Assembly: GCA_021030915.1 (NCBI GenBank)
Contig: JAGEMR010000005.1
Coordinates: forward strand, 62,001 to 126,000
DNA length: 64,000 nucleotides
Direction of reading: 5' to 3'
DNA from: Astrothelium macrocarpum
Taxonomy: Eukaryota > Ascomycota > Dothideomycetes > Trypetheliales > Trypetheliaceae
In this document: in pieces, positions 21,324 through 33,265 of the stretch
Layout of the letters: the number at the start of each line of letters is the position of its first letter
Numbering within the stretch: the first letter of the stretch is position 1
Notes under the pieces: model-generated
The model's database searches: none
The model's input: only the letters and a program-made list of their open reading frames with translations
What the model was told of the DNA's origin: nothing
Position numbers and translations under genes: made by a program

Positions 21324-24183
21324 ATGTTCCAGTGCAAGCAATGCCCGAAGAGCTACCCGACCAAGAACTCGCTGACGCGACATGAACGCAACCATGGCGG
21401 CCGGGACACGCAGCATCGCTGCGATATCTGCGGTGTAGTCTTCTACCGCAAGGACGTCTACCTCCGACACAGCCGTATCCACGAGGGCGACGACACCGCC
21501 AAGTCCCCGAACAGTAAACACGATCGCCAGCGCTGCCATACCGCCTGTGTGCAATGCCGCCGTGCGCGCGCCAAGTGCGACGGCAAACAGCCCTGTTCCA
21601 CCTGCGTAGCAAAAAAAAGGAAGCAGTGTACATATGAACAGGCAACAAGTCGCCTGAGCCACCAAGTCTCTCCAGGGGAGTCCATGTCCACCGTTCGCTC
21701 GCCATCTGGAACTTCACCGGAGCAGACAGTACGCCACTTGAACACCAACTCCGACCAGACGCCTTCGAATACGGCCGAAATGTTCACTCCTCCGGCTTCA
21801 GTCGTGTCGCCGAATCAGACCTCGAACGGTAATACTCGCGCCCAAACTATGGATATAAACTCGGCTTTCTTGGGGCCGAGTAATGATGGGAATACATACT
21901 CGGCTGACGTGCTTGCTGCTACTCCGCAACGCTATAACCTGTCAGACTTGGATGCTGGGGCAGGACAGACCCTTCCCGACGCTCCGATAGACTTTGCCTT
22001 CATTAATGTTCCAGATTGGCAATGGCTCCATCAGGATCTATTCTTTCAGACCGACCCGTCATCTGTCATCGGATTCCAATCCCCAGAAGGCCTTTCAAAT
22101 GGCGCTTCGCTTCCTCAGCAACAATCCTTACAGTCTGCACCGGCATACGCATACGCCGGTGTCACTGGAAACTCGTTGATGCAAAATCCGAGTCCATCGG
22201 CTTATCAGCCATCGTCACATAATGACACAAGGGGTCTTGATGGGGCTTCAGCTTCGTCTTACTGTAAGTCTGCAGCTTCTCCTGCAACAATTTGCATCTA
22301 ACCTTCTCTCAGCCAAAACCAATCTTCTAAATGGCGGTGCTGCTGAGCAAAACAAACCGTTGATTGCAAGAGAATCGAAGACGTCAAGCGCACAAACACG
22401 CGTGGTAGAAGAGCTTGTGGAATACGCACAAAACTTTGCCATTAACCAAGGAGGACGTCGAGAAGATCATGGAGCGTTTTGGACATCAATGGCTGTCCAT
22501 GTACAGAGGGCCTTCTATGGGCATGCGCGCTTTGGTGGGGAGAAGGCCACTGCTCCACACATCTTACAACATTTTGTAGAAGTCTATTTCGAACGATTCC
22601 ATTGTCTTTGGACCATGTTTGTTCGTCGGAAAAAATCGGAGTTGAACGAATTGCATCCGGTCCTGTACCTGGTCATGTCTAGCATTGGGGCAATGTACGA
22701 AGGTGTCTGTGGAAATGCGTACGGTTCCATGATGCATGAGCGTGTACGGTCTCTACTTTTATTAAGCCCTTGCGAGTTTGCCGAGTCTGAGCAAGAACCG
22801 CTCTGGCTGTGTCAAGCATTACTCCTCACACAACTGGAGGCCCTGTACTTTGGACAAAGACGCGCGTTTTCGTATGCTCAGCATCTTGGCTGTATCCTGG
22901 TTGCCCAAGCAAGACGAATGAACCTTTTCTCCGCCCGGAGATATCGGCCAAAACATATCCAAGCGATGGAAAAGGCTCAGGATATTGAACAGCGAATTAA
23001 TGCATGGGCGATCCTCGAGGAAAAAACCAGACTTGCTTACGGCATTTTCCGCGCAGACGTATACATGTCGGTGCTCTTGACGACGCGACCGTTCATTTCC
23101 TTTGAAGAGCTCGACATTGAGGCTTCATCTTACTCTTACAACATCAACACCGACGACATCAATGAAGTAGAAAAACGCATGGAGTATCTCATAAACCAAG
23201 GGGACCCCGGCATCTGGCTTTCCGATCTCGTCCGCGTCGCACTTGACCGCGAAGAAGACCTACCCAACCTCGAGCCTCCAGAACACGAAGTCCTCATCTT
23301 CGGCCTACAACAAGCAGTCTGGCGATTCTGCAACGACACAAACGCCGTTCAGCGCCTCACCGGCACCGCAACTACCCCTCAACTCCAACAGGCCCGCTCC
23401 GGTCTCGACGATGGCACCGTCCCGCCCCCAGCCCAACTGCGCTCCGGCACCCACGGCGCCAAATCCTCTCTCGCCCTCACCGACGACTTCCTCGACTACT
23501 CGACGCACCGCATGAAAGACATGCAAACCGACAACGAGCGGCTCTTCTTCGCCCTGCAAAAATGGAAACAGTCCTTCATGCGCGGGCAAACCCGGCGCCA
23601 ACTCGAACACGAGCGCCACTTCCTCCTCACGGGGCTCCTCCTCTACCACCTCAGCTACCTCCGCATCAACGCGCCCATCGAGTCACTCCACCGCCTCTCC
23701 TACTGCCTCGACGACAAGCGCGCCCCGGAGCGCAGCCTCTGCACCACCATCCACACCTGGCTGGCGGGCCCGTGCGCAGCAGCCGCGGTCGACCACGCCG
23801 TGTCCATCTGGTCGCTGGTGCACAAGGAGCTACAGCGCCCCGTGAAGCTGCGCGCGCGCCTCAACCTGTTCTCGTTCATCGGCCTGCACCACTCGGGCGT
23901 CATCGTGTGGATGTACGCGTGCACGCACACCGCCGACGAGGTGCAGCGCAGCGAGCTGGGCCGGCTGACGCTGCCTGCGGGCGTCAGCCAGGGCACCCCC
24001 TACGATGCCATTCTGTGCAGGGAGAATATGTCCGCGCTCCTGACGGATCTGTCGCAGATGTTTAATCGCATTAGCCCGGAGTGGGCGTTGAGGAGCTCGT
24101 TTGCCGCGAGTGCGATGAAGAAGGCGAATCAGAAGTTTTCGTGGGAGGCGATGGCGAGTGCGGCGGCGGCGGAGAGGTCGTGA
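21324..24183 (+). CDS. Transcription factor with two C2H2 zinc fingers, a Zn2Cys6 domain and a fungal-specific TF domain
   Basis: Two exons are predicted, 21324-22263 and 22313-24183, joined across a 49-nt intron (GTAAGT...CTCAG), giving about 936 residues. The N-terminus holds two tandem C2H2 fingers (FQCKQCPKSYPTKNSLTRHE and HRCDICGVVFYRKDVYLRHS), directly followed by a Zn2Cys6 binuclear cluster (ACVQCRRARAKCDGKQPC, then STCVAKKRKQC). A Ser/Thr/Gln-rich linker leads to a fungal-specific transcription factor region (PF04082-like) in exon 2, beginning near AFWTSMAVHVQRAFYGH. Such C2H2-Zn2Cys6 chimeras are a recognised fungal class and act as nuclear DNA-binding regulators. The first ATG just before the first finger is used; the frame is open nine codons upstream with only GTG. 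It is convergent with the CE16 gene. Confidence 0.9.
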
Positions 24184-24624
24184 TTTGGGGAAGAGGGCAA
24201 AAAGTATTTTCGGTATGGATTTGGGAGGGGGAAAAATTGATTGTGAGTTTTTCTGTTTCTCGTTTCGAGCGGCATGTGTCGGTTTTGGTGTTTGCTTGCG
24301 GACAGGAGTCTTCAGGTCGGGTTGTTCTCTCTCATATGCACAAGCATCGCATATCCTCTACCGTCATCACTTTTATGATACCATGTTTAAAGCCCCTCTC
24401 TCCCACGTCTCGGAAAATTTTCTCGTGGCTTTCTCTTCTTCGCTTTGCGGCGCGACAGCACGGATAATGAGGCTCATGTTTATGATGGACGGTATTCACT
24501 GTATATATACACACATGAATTTCACCATGACCTTTAATACTTTTTTCCTTCAAAACTTTCCAACCCCAACCGTTCCGTCCCTCCCACATTCCCGGACCCC
24601 CCCAACAATCTTTCTACTTCCCTC
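24184..24624. other. Convergent intergenic, about 440 bp
   Basis: This lies between the 3' ends of the regulator (+) and the CE16 gene (-). Presumed 3' UTRs; the part near 24560-24640 is C-rich. No gene supported. Confidence 0.6.
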
Positions 24625-26003
24625 TCACCCACTCTCCCCCATCAAAAACTCCTCCAACCGCCCCGCCAAAATCCCATGCACCCGACTCGTCAAATGCCCA
24701 TCATTCAGCCAAAAATACGTCCCCAACGGCGCACACCCATACTGGCCCGGATCACTCACCACATCAGGGTCATCATACGCCGCACAGTACCCGGTCGTAT
24801 TCTCAAACCCATACTTCCCCGGATCCTCCAACACCTCCTCGAGCACGGCGTGCGCGTCGAACAGCAGCACGTTCACGTCCGGGTAGCGCGCCTGAAACGC
24901 GCTGGTCTGCCGCGCGATCTCGTCGTTGTACCAGCGCACCATGGTCGCGTTGGGGTTGGGCGCGACGTCCGGCGCCACGTTGCCCGGCGTGCGGTCGAGG
25001 GGCGGCAGCGTGAGGAAGAGGAAGTTGCGGTAGCCGAGGGTGTGCAAGGGTGCGAGTGAGGCGTATTCGGTGGTTTGGATGGTGTGGTAGAAGGAGGGGA
25101 AGGAGGTGAAATTGGCGTGGGTGACGTTGTACGTGTCGGAGTCGCCGATGTCGTTGATGCCTGGGAGGAGGGGTTTAGTTTGGGGGGTGCCGGGAGGGAA
25201 GAGATGGGAGGTAGGTGGGGAGGTGAAGAGGAAGAGATGGCGGAGGAGGGATGGGGAGGGGAGGCCTACCAATCCACACACCAACAACGGCTTTCGAGGG
25301 ATCGAGAAACTTGGAGAGAACAGGTTGGCCACTGAGGGGTGTCAGTATGTTTGGGTGCCAATCAAGTACTATAGATGGTGACTAACTAGTCGAGGAACTG
25401 GCGAATTTGGTTGACGAACGAGACGGTCCAGTTGTGATGGAGAGGGGTGCTGTTCATTGAGTATCAGAGCCAAGCACCTCTATATTACAGAAATACGCAA
25501 TTCGGGAAGCCTACTATTCCTCAGAGATATCTGCCCCTCCAAACGCAAAGTCCCAGAGTTGAGTTTTGCACGTAATTGGTGCAGTTAAACCGGGCTTCAA
25601 TCCGCATCCTGTAAGATATTCAACCCAATTGGGGCCATCCTCAGCTGTTCCGGTCTGGAACTGTTAGTGCTATCTCTTACGGATCTTGTGGATTGAATGA
25701 TAACGAGCCTGATTTTGGATGATTCGGTCCGATAGCAGCTCACTAGCGTTGAAAGCGAATTGTTCGCGGCTACCGATAAACGTTGAGTTTGGATAGCCGT
25801 AAATGCCTTGGGCATAAGTGTATGAATCGCCAAAGGTAATTCTGAATTGTTAGACTTTGAGCTTGCGAGAACACCAATGGTAGAAAGACGAGATGTAGTC
25901 CTCACAATGACTTTATATCTTTCCAATCGAATTTGGGTTTAATAGAAACTGGGAATGCTGTTATGAAAGCAACATTTAGGATCAATGCAGACGATAATAT
26001 CAT
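24625..26003 (-). CDS. Secreted carbohydrate esterase family 16 (GDSL/SGNH acetylesterase)
   Basis: Six exons are predicted on the minus strand: 26003-25906, 25841-25709, 25654-25515, 25449-25387, 25331-25270 and 25160-24625, giving about 343 residues, the usual CE16 length. The family removes acetyl groups from the non-reducing ends of acetylated oligosaccharides from xylan and other hemicelluloses. Motifs in order are a signal peptide (MILSSALILNVAFITAFPVS), block I ITFGDSYTYAQG with the nucleophile Ser, GPNWVEYLTGCG, LWDFAFGGADIS, block III WIGINDIGDS with the oxyanion Asn, and the C-terminal YFWLNDGHLTS with the Asp-His pair. Intron 2 (25708-25655) has no in-phase GT donor and appears to start with GC. 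The last intron (25269-25161, 109 nt) is low complexity. Confidence 0.85.
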
Positions 26004-26719
26004 TTTTCTTATGCTGTGCTTGGATTGTCTTGCAATGCTTAGTGGACTTACAAAGACGACTGTAACCAGTCTATTTTGAATCTACATGGTCCAGCATTTT
26101 GCTTATAGTTTTTTCGAGCATCACAATGTGCAGGGTCAAGAAAAGCCCCGCAAGATCAACACCCCGCGGACTTCCTGACTTGCTTTAGTTGGGGGAGTTG
26201 ATGGAGAACTGGCTTGAAGGTTGCGGACATAATTTTTCCGTCGGTTCGATTGGTTGGAAACAGTGTGTTCGGCACAAAGGGAAAAAGAGGCCAATTCAGT
26301 CCCAAGCATTAAAGCATCCAAAGTACACCCATGTATATATGTTAATGAGAACCAGATCTAGTGCTTGTCGCAAGAGAAGGCCCGATTGTTGGTATTATCA
26401 TCTATATACTTTTTGGACTGAATTGTGTCGGTTCCGAAAGTTGTGCCTCCTGGGATCGCTTGCCGCGGCCAAATCGTGCTACATCGATATTGAACAAGTT
26501 GAAATCCTCCGCACCGCCGAATCTTCGGGAAAAGCCTTATGGCACGCATTTAGAAGTTATCCGGTGAAAGTAGAGTAAATCCATAACATTCAAGTGCAAG
26601 CAAATGAGCCAATCTTCGCCAAATCCCTGGTTTTTCCCTTTTAAAATTTATCGACTCGCAATCATATTGTTCCTCCGTGGGTAAGCGTTAATGTCTCAAA
26701 TCGCCTTTGCTGGATCATC
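26004..26719. other. Intergenic, about 715 bp
   Basis: This separates the CE16 start (promoter side) from the kinase stop. A plus-strand frame of 129 codons (26189-26578) has no recognisable features and is not called. Confidence 0.55.
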
Positions 26720-28993
26720 TTAGGATCGTGCCTTGATGACTTTCTCCGGCTCGTAAACACTTGAGCTATCATCACCAAACAAGGCCACGTCACCCTTGCC
26801 TCCAAGACCAATAAAGTCTTCTGGCTTTCTGTTGTATGCAGGGCCTTGCTCCTGCTGGTTCATGTGCCCATTGTCGTTGTTTTGGCCGTCGTTTCCAAAA
26901 GGCGTATAGTGGGTTTTGCCTGATGTGACAGCTTTTCCTGCATTCTTTTCAAACACCTTAATGGCCGGCAGTTCACCACGATTAGTTTCACCTACGACTC
27001 TGCTGATCTTCACATCGTTAATGCTTGCCAGAAGGGTTCGCTCTCGAACGGGCTTCCTGTGCTGGAAATCGAGATTTTGGATCTGTCCTGTCAACCCATC
27101 GGTACTATCGTTGGGATTGATCTCTGCACCAGTGGTCCATGGATGTTCAAGGCATTCGTCGATTGAGATGCGTTTGTCAACAGGGACAGTCAACATACGG
27201 TCGATCAGATCGAGCGCTGCATCACTGACGGGGTCCCAGTACGGTGAGGGATAGTCAAAGCGTCCAGCTTTGATTTGTTGTGATAAAGTATAAGGGTTTT
27301 CAGGGGAGTAAAGCTCGTCGGAAAATGGAGGAAAGCCGCAAAGACAGATGTAAAGAACAACACCCAGAGACCACACGTCAACAGCCCTAGTGTAGCGTCG
27401 GTGATTCGATTGCTCTAGAATCTCTGGAGCAACATATGAGGGCGTGCCGCAGCTGTGCGTAGCTATTAGCGAGTCTTCTGCACATACAAGAACTGTAAAA
27501 ACATACAGAGTCGTTGTGAAAGACTCTTCCCCAATGATCTTAGCAAGACCAAAATCTGCGAGCTTGACGCTAAGATCCTTGTTTGTTAGAAGAATATTTT
27601 CGGGTTTAATGTCACGGTGGACAATATTTCGCTCGTGCTTTTCAGAATCCATTAGCATGTGACATACGAGATGGAGTTGATAAATAGACTTACCAGATAT
27701 TTGATGCCTTGGAACAACTGTACAAACACTTTTCTCGTTTCTGTTTCGGTCAACTTTTGTTTCATGACAATGCAATTGAATAGCTCGCCCTCTGGAGCCA
27801 ATTCAAGGACAAGGTAAAAGCCATCATTCTCATCGAAAGTGTCTTTTAGACACAGGACACTTGGATGGCTGACACCCATCAGAACGGCAACTTCTTGTTG
27901 TAGTCCATCAACTTTGGAGCGTTCTGACGGGCCGGATCGCTTTTCGAACTTCTTCACCGCGAATCGTTGACCACTCTCCTTTTCCACGCACAAAAAGACA
28001 GTTGCGAAATGACCTTTGCCTAGTTGTTCTAGGAGTTGGTATTTCTGTTTGAATGCGCTCGTCTCCCGACTATGAGGGTATCGAAACACGTAGCGAGCCT
28101 CATTGACGATTGAAATCTCATCACCATCCTCGAGCTCACGACGTTTGTTGCGACCAACCAGGGCTTCGTTGACAAAAGTGCCATTACCCGAGAGATCCTC
28201 AAGAATCGCTATAGTGCCACCGCCTCTATTTTCGCTAAAGAAGAGTGCATGCCGGTTCGACACAACAAGATTATCAATCATCCGGTCTGCAAGTATGATG
28301 AGTCAGCAATATCTCATGTGGATATCCGATGACTGACTTACCGCATTCCGGATGTCGACCTATCAAATAGCCTCCAGATGGAACACCCTTCACCTTTTTC
28401 TCTTCGTATTCCTCCTCACGCTTTTCGTATTCTTCGCGTCCAACCTTTTGGTTGCCATCTGTTTTGCCAGTGCGTTGGTATGGTTTCGGGCAGGCGGTTC
28501 GTTGCTTCAACACCAGTGGACTACCCAGCCGTTCCTCAAGTGGAACGAGATAACCCCAAACATTTTCTTTGGCTTCATCTTCGGCTTCCCAGTAACGGCC
28601 TTGTGGGGGATATACAAATTGGGAAAATGGCTGGGTGTCTTGGGGTGGCGACGAGAGACCATGGGCAGGGGGACTGGAGCGAGGAGTTGGCTGTCTCGTT
28701 CCCGGCTCCAGATCCTTGGTTGCGCCAGGGCTTTCGGTTGATTGCTTCATCCGTTCAGTTGCATTGGAATCGCTGTGAGTGATGGGTGAGAGCAATTGCG
28801 CGGGTTGCGAGGGCTTGCTAGACTTGAGGTCTTCACGGGAAGAGAGGCGTTGAGAACGGCGAGGCTTTTTGGTCTCAGCTTCATCTCCGACAGAGGGCTG
28901 CAGATTGAGATATCAGCATGCAGTATGACTCAATGGATCATGTATGCATACCCGAGCACGTTTGAGTTGACTCTTTTCGGTGGTGGAAGGCAT
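26720..28993 (-). CDS. FHA-domain checkpoint Ser/Thr kinase (Rad53/Cds1/Chk2 family)
   Basis: Exons on the minus strand are 28993-28952, 28897-28342, 28286-27694, 27637-27507 and 27452-26720, with introns of 54-56 nt, giving about 684 residues. The family relays DNA-damage and replication-stress signals from ATR/ATM-type kinases in the nucleus. One FHA domain is present (YLIGRHPECDR, SNRHALFF, LEDLSGNGTFVNE), with the phosphopeptide-binding Arg, Ser and Asn. The kinase domain follows: LGKGHFATVFL (P-loop), FAVKKFEK (Lys), HRDIKPENILL (catalytic loop), LADFGLAK (DFG), CGTPSYVAPEIL (activation/APE) and DVWSLGVVLY. The N-terminus has several SQ/TQ sites (for example KSQL, RSQR, DTQP), expected targets of upstream kinases. 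A single FHA makes it Cds1-like rather than two-FHA yeast Rad53. It diverges from the Atg10 gene. Confidence 0.92.
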
Positions 28994-29598
28994 GGCGTCG
29001 TATCAGTTGGTATTAAAGGACGGGTCGATGATGAGGCGAGAGAATGCGGATGGTTATCGAGCGTAATCACATGGACTACATGGATAAGGGGGCTTGGAGT
29101 TGAGTTTACAAGATGCGTGACGTTTGGGAACAGGAGTGTCGAGAAGGTCAACAACCCTCGTGGGGGCGGTAGTCTAGAGTGCGAGGGTTTTGTCAGGCAG
29201 CTATGTCGGGCCCCGATAAAGGTCGCGCCTCTGTGCCAGTCCCTGCAGACGAGAGGATGGCACGCTGCAGCAGCGAGATTCCCCTCAGTCGCAGAGATCA
29301 CAAGCCAACGACGCCAGGGTTGGATCTGATCGATTCAACTGCACGCTCCTGTGCTGCTCGACGTGTATGTCAAAATCATGAGATTGTTCCGGAGTGATTC
29401 CGTAAAAAGCTGTCCTTGTGGCTAGGCCTCAACGCCGTCATGCAGCTAATCATATCGCGGACTCGGCGCCATCTCCGTGCCTCACTCATCCTCTCCACGC
29501 CATCCCGCTTTCTCTCACCCTATTAATCTATGGCGAATCTGCGCCTGCATTGATTCTTATAGGCTACCATTCCCGATCAACGTATCTGTGCTTCGTTG
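28994..29598. promoter_or_regulatory. Divergent promoter region between the checkpoint kinase and Atg10 genes
   Basis: These 605 bp separate two divergent start codons and must carry both promoters. Several frames are open across parts of it, but none has recognisable features. No specific element is identified. Confidence 0.55.
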
Positions 29599-30438
29599 AT
29601 GTCAACTGTTGCAAACTTTCCCTTCTTATCAAATGAAGAGCTGAACCGAGCGTTATTGCATCTGCAAGAAACCTTTTCTCACCTGCAGAGTGATGCAACC
29701 GACTGGGCTGCGGTGGAGATCAATCAATGCGTAAGGCTCGCCTACCCGGTCAAAGGGAGATGATTTGAAAAAATAAAAAAAAAACCGCTGAAGTAATTTG
29801 CCCAGTATGACAAGCAATACGGTAGAATCACCAAGCCAGTCACCATAGAGAACCATGCTATTCATCAAGACGACCATGTAGCCAGTGAATTTGAAGAAAC
29901 CGACCCGGTCTTGCATTTCCTCTGCGATGGTACAATTGCTGGAGCTAATGATGTTCAGGAGGCTCTCCCAAAATCGAGTGTCGCTCGTCCGAATCCCAGG
30001 ATCGAGTATGACATTGTACTGTCACCAATTTACCGAGTACCTGTAATCTATTTTCGGCTTCAAGACGCAACACTCCACACACAGAACCCGACAGATGCAA
30101 TCTTCCAATACATTATACCTCATGACTATCATCACGAGCTCAAAACTGTCGGTCTGATTGGAGGGATTTCGATGACGGTAACAGTGATTCATGTCCGTAA
30201 AGCTGGATTAAGACTGACGGCTAGCATACTTTAGAACCATCCAGTGGACGACAAGCCATCATTCTTTGTTCATCCATGCAAGACCGCCGAAGCACTTGAA
30301 AATGCTGTAGATCAAGCCTCCACAGTAACGCCGTCTCAATATCTCCAGTTGTGGATTGGCATAGTAGGTATTCGTGTTGGCTTGCACGTCTCTGTAGCTC
30401 TTGCTTCGCAACTTTCGAGCGTGGAACATTGTCATTAA
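29599..30438 (+). CDS. ATG10: Autophagy E2-like conjugating enzyme Atg10
   Basis: Three exons are predicted: 29599-29730, 29806-30177 and 30235-30438, with introns of 75 and 57 nt, giving about 235 residues. Atg10 accepts Atg12 from Atg7 and conjugates it to Atg5 in the cytosol, a step needed to form the autophagosome conjugation machinery. The family signature is visible: IEYDIVLSPIYRVPVIYF in the central sheet, and the catalytic Cys in FFVHPCKTAEAL, the HPC motif shared with Atg3. The C-terminal YLQLWIGIVGIRVGLHV matches the usual final helix region. The short N-terminal exon (FPFLSNEELNRALLHLQE) is supported by consensus splice sites (GTAAGG/CCCAG) and frame. Intron 1 contains an A-rich run. 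Confidence 0.85.
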
Positions 30439-30650
30439 AATGCAGTGCCCACTGTTCTGTTCATAGGACTGTCGCTGCAGTGAGAAATTAGATTTGTCGA
30501 CCAAAGGCTAAGAAGCTATAATATACCTCTCAAGAATGAAAGTGTGATTGCTTGAGCACATCGAGTCACGGCTCAAGGCCGCGAAGCGGCAAACGGGTCG
30601 AAAAAATTAGGATATCAAGAGAATAATGGGTGCGAGCCATGTTCCCAGAC

Positions 30651-31367
30651 TCAATCCTCATCCGAGACCTCCATTTCCTCTCCTTCATCGTCTTCCTCCA
30701 TTGGCACGTCCTCTTCATCGCTTTCCTCTTCCCTTCTCCTCTTCACTCCTTGAGGACTTGGCGTATCTACAGGTTCCTTGGTACCATTTGGAGCCAATAA
30801 TGGCTTAGGGGGCACGCCGTTGGGTGCGGATGGTGCAGGAGCGGCAGGAGGTTTTTGTGCAGTAGAGGGTGGCGCATCAAAGATGGATTGTTGAACTTCA
30901 GATGTAGCAACGTTTGCAGCACCGGTTTCCGGCATTTTGAATGTGCCATCAAGTTTAGCAATGGCATTGGATTTGCTTTTCGCGTACTCGATTTTCTGTT
31001 GTTGAACATGTCGATTTAGCCATGATGAAATCCAACCTGATTGACAAACTCACCATTTCCTTGCCAAAAAAATCGAACCCTTGCAGTGCTCTCATAGCAT
31101 ACGTGCTAGCTTGAATATCGCGAAAAACAACATGAGCTTGTCCCCGCCCACTTGGAGTTTTCAAAGCAACGATATCAAGCACCGGTCCGTAAGTTGAAAA
31201 TAGCATGTACAGTCCACGACGAAGGTCACCTTTCTGCAACTTGTCTGGCAAGTTTCTGCAATACAACCTGTCTAAACTCTCAGCATTGGTGATTTGTACA
31301 TCAAACACTACACCTACGTTCGATTTGGTGGATAGCTCGGCGGAGCTGGTTTTGCGCGCGAGGTCAT
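30651..31367 (-). CDS. MSL1: U2 snRNP component B'' / U1A-like RRM protein (Msl1-like)
   Basis: Three exons are predicted on the minus strand: 31367-31318, 31267-31054 and 30995-30651, with introns of 50 and 58 nt, giving about 202 residues. The family binds U2 snRNA stem-loop IV in the spliceosome. The first exon (MTSRAKPAPPSYPPNR) joins so that T-LYCRNLPDKLQK gives the RNP2 strand. RNP1 follows as GQAHVVFRD, preceded by LFSTYGPVLDIVALKT, highly typical of U2B''/U1A. The RRM ends KIEYAKSKSNAIAKLDGTF. The C-terminus is a Pro/Ala-rich then acidic tail; no second RRM is seen, as in yeast Msl1. A longer reading frame runs upstream through intron 1, but the short-exon model fits the family much better. 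Confidence 0.88.
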
Positions 31368-31629
31368 ATCTGCTTTGCAGGCCTGAAGATAATAGATCTC
31401 GGTAGGAAAACGCTTGGAGATAGTTTGTAGTCTTGGTATTCTCTCCAATAAGCAGAGAGACTATGGAAAGAACAGATCTTGGTTGCACGCGACTGAAATT
31501 GCGAGCACTGCAGAGAAGTTTAACTTAGAGACTTCGATCGGCGTTGTGTCCGACTTCAACCCCCCACAACACCATCCCACCTTCACCAACCCAAGCGCAA
31601 TAGTAGAGAGCTCCTCCTATTGCAGCATC
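31368..31629. promoter_or_regulatory. Compact bidirectional promoter, U2B'' / Arp2/3 subunit 1
   Basis: Only 262 bp separate the two divergent ATGs at 31367 (-) and 31630 (+), so both housekeeping genes share one intergenic promoter. The Arp2/3-side leader is C/T-rich. No canonical TATA is evident. Confidence 0.65.
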
Positions 31630-32890
31630 ATGGCCTCTCACGAAGTTCACCATCTCTTCCACCACCCAATTGCCGACCACTCTTTCTCCGCCGACCGCAA
31701 GACGCTCGCCGTCGCCCGAGACAACAATGTCGAACTCTATGCCCGCTCCGGCACCAGCTTCCAGCTCAAGGACGAACTACGAGGCCACGACAAAACCGTC
31801 ACAGGCGTCGACATCGCCCCCCAAAGCGGTAGAATAGTAACCTGCTCTCAAGGTCCGCGCCCTTCCCCCTTCCCTCCCTCCCCCCTCCAACCCCCAAGCT
31901 AACCCACCACAGACCGCAACGCGTACGTGTGGGAGCCGTCCCCCAGCGGATGGAAGCCGACCTTGGTGATCCTACGCCTCAACCGAGCCGCAACCTGCGT
32001 GCGGTGGTCGCCGGCCGAGACCAAGTTCGCGGTCGGGTCCGGGGCGCGCGCCATCGCCATCTGCAGCTTCGAGTCCGAGAACGACTGGTGGGTGTCGAAG
32101 CACCTGAAGCGGCCCATCCGCAGCACGGTGACGGCGGTGGCGTGGCACCCGAACGGCGTGCTGCTGGGCTGCGGCGCGACCGACGGGCATGCGCGCGTGC
32201 TGAGCAGCTTCGTCAAGGGCACCGATGAGCGGCCTGAGCCGAGCGTGTGGGGCGAGCGCTTGCCCTTCGGCACGGTGTGTGGCGAGTTTTTGAACAGGAC
32301 TGCGGGCTGGGTGCATGGGGTTGGGTTCAGTCCGTCGGGAGACGCGATGGCATTTGTGAGCCATGATAGCAGCGTGACGGTGGTGTATCCCGCGGGACCG
32401 GAGCAGCCGCCGCGGTCGGTGGTGAGTGTGAGTACGCAGTTGTTGCCGTTTACGAGCTTGGTGTGGGTGGGGGAGTCGGAGATTGTGGTGGCGGGATATG
32501 TAAGTGGATAAGAGTGTCTGAGGATGGGCGGATGGCTAACATGGGACGATAGGATTGTGAGGCGTTCAAGTTGCAGGGCGATCAGAATGGGTGGCAGTTG
32601 ACGGGATCGGTGGAGGGAAAGAGGCGGCCGGGAATGCCACAGGAGAGAGAGGAATCAGCGTTGAATATGTTCAGGCAAATGGACTTGAAAGGAAAAGTCA
32701 AAGATGATACCCAATTACAAACAGTTCACCAAAACACTATCAGCACTGCGAGGTCATACCAGGAAAATGGCGGCCGAGTCAGCAAATTTAGCAGTAAGTA
32801 ATTTGGCTTTGCAAGCATTTCAAGCGGACCTGAACTGACGAAACAACAGCCAGCGGCGTCGATGGGAGAGTTGTGGTGTGGAATTTGTGA
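31630..32890 (+). CDS. Arp2/3 complex subunit 1 (ARPC1/Arc40, WD40)
   Basis: Four exons are predicted: 31630-31852, 31913-32499, 32553-32793 and 32850-32890, with introns of 53-60 nt, giving about 363 residues. The subunit is a seven-bladed WD40 propeller in the complex that nucleates branched actin, needed for endocytic patches. Recognisable segments are the N-terminal VHHLFHHPIADHSFSADRKT, LRGHDKTVTGVDIAP, the strongly conserved RNAYVWEPS and LRLNRAATCVRWSP, ENDWWVSKHLKRPIRSTV, VAWHPNGVLLGCG, and the terminal KFSTSGVDGRVVVWNL assembled across the last intron. Intron 1 starts GTCCGC, a weak donor, but frame and family continuity (CSQ|DRNAYVW) support it. Exon 2 is strongly GC-rich at third positions. 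Confidence 0.92.
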
Positions 32891-33265
32891 AATGGTTCTG
32901 AAAATTACTAGCCAAAACAAATTTGGCCATAGATTTTGACAAACAATATTTACATATATTCAACAACATTTAGACAACGCAGTGCAATCCTATTCCAATC
33001 ATGTGGATTTTTTCATGCCATCGTACTTCGTCAGATAAAGCACGGAACAAGTCTTCCAATAAACCATCTCTCAGTGGGTATCAAAGCTTCCCTTGATGCA
33101 CAGGAACTATCGTAAAGAGCCTTTTGTTACATTCGGAGTTGACAATTTTTAACTTGAGCATATCTCACATCTTCCGCGTAGAGCTATCTTACCGACACAA
33201 GCAATCGGAGAATTGAGTGAAATGCACATTTCGATGAAGAGGGAATCAGTTTGAACCCAAAATGC
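32891..33265. other. Convergent intergenic, about 375 bp
   Basis: This is AT-rich sequence between the 3' ends of the Arp2/3 subunit gene and the Net1/Dnt1-like gene. No feature is supported. Confidence 0.6.

Noticed and set aside
22222..22312. Second start for the fungal-specific TF domain as a separate gene
   Set aside because: A consensus 49-nt intron at 22264-22312 joins it in frame to the zinc-finger exon, so it is one gene.
31368..31488. N-terminal extension of the U2B'' frame
   Set aside because: The continuous frame runs through what is better read as a 50-nt intron; the short first exon gives the expected family N-terminus.
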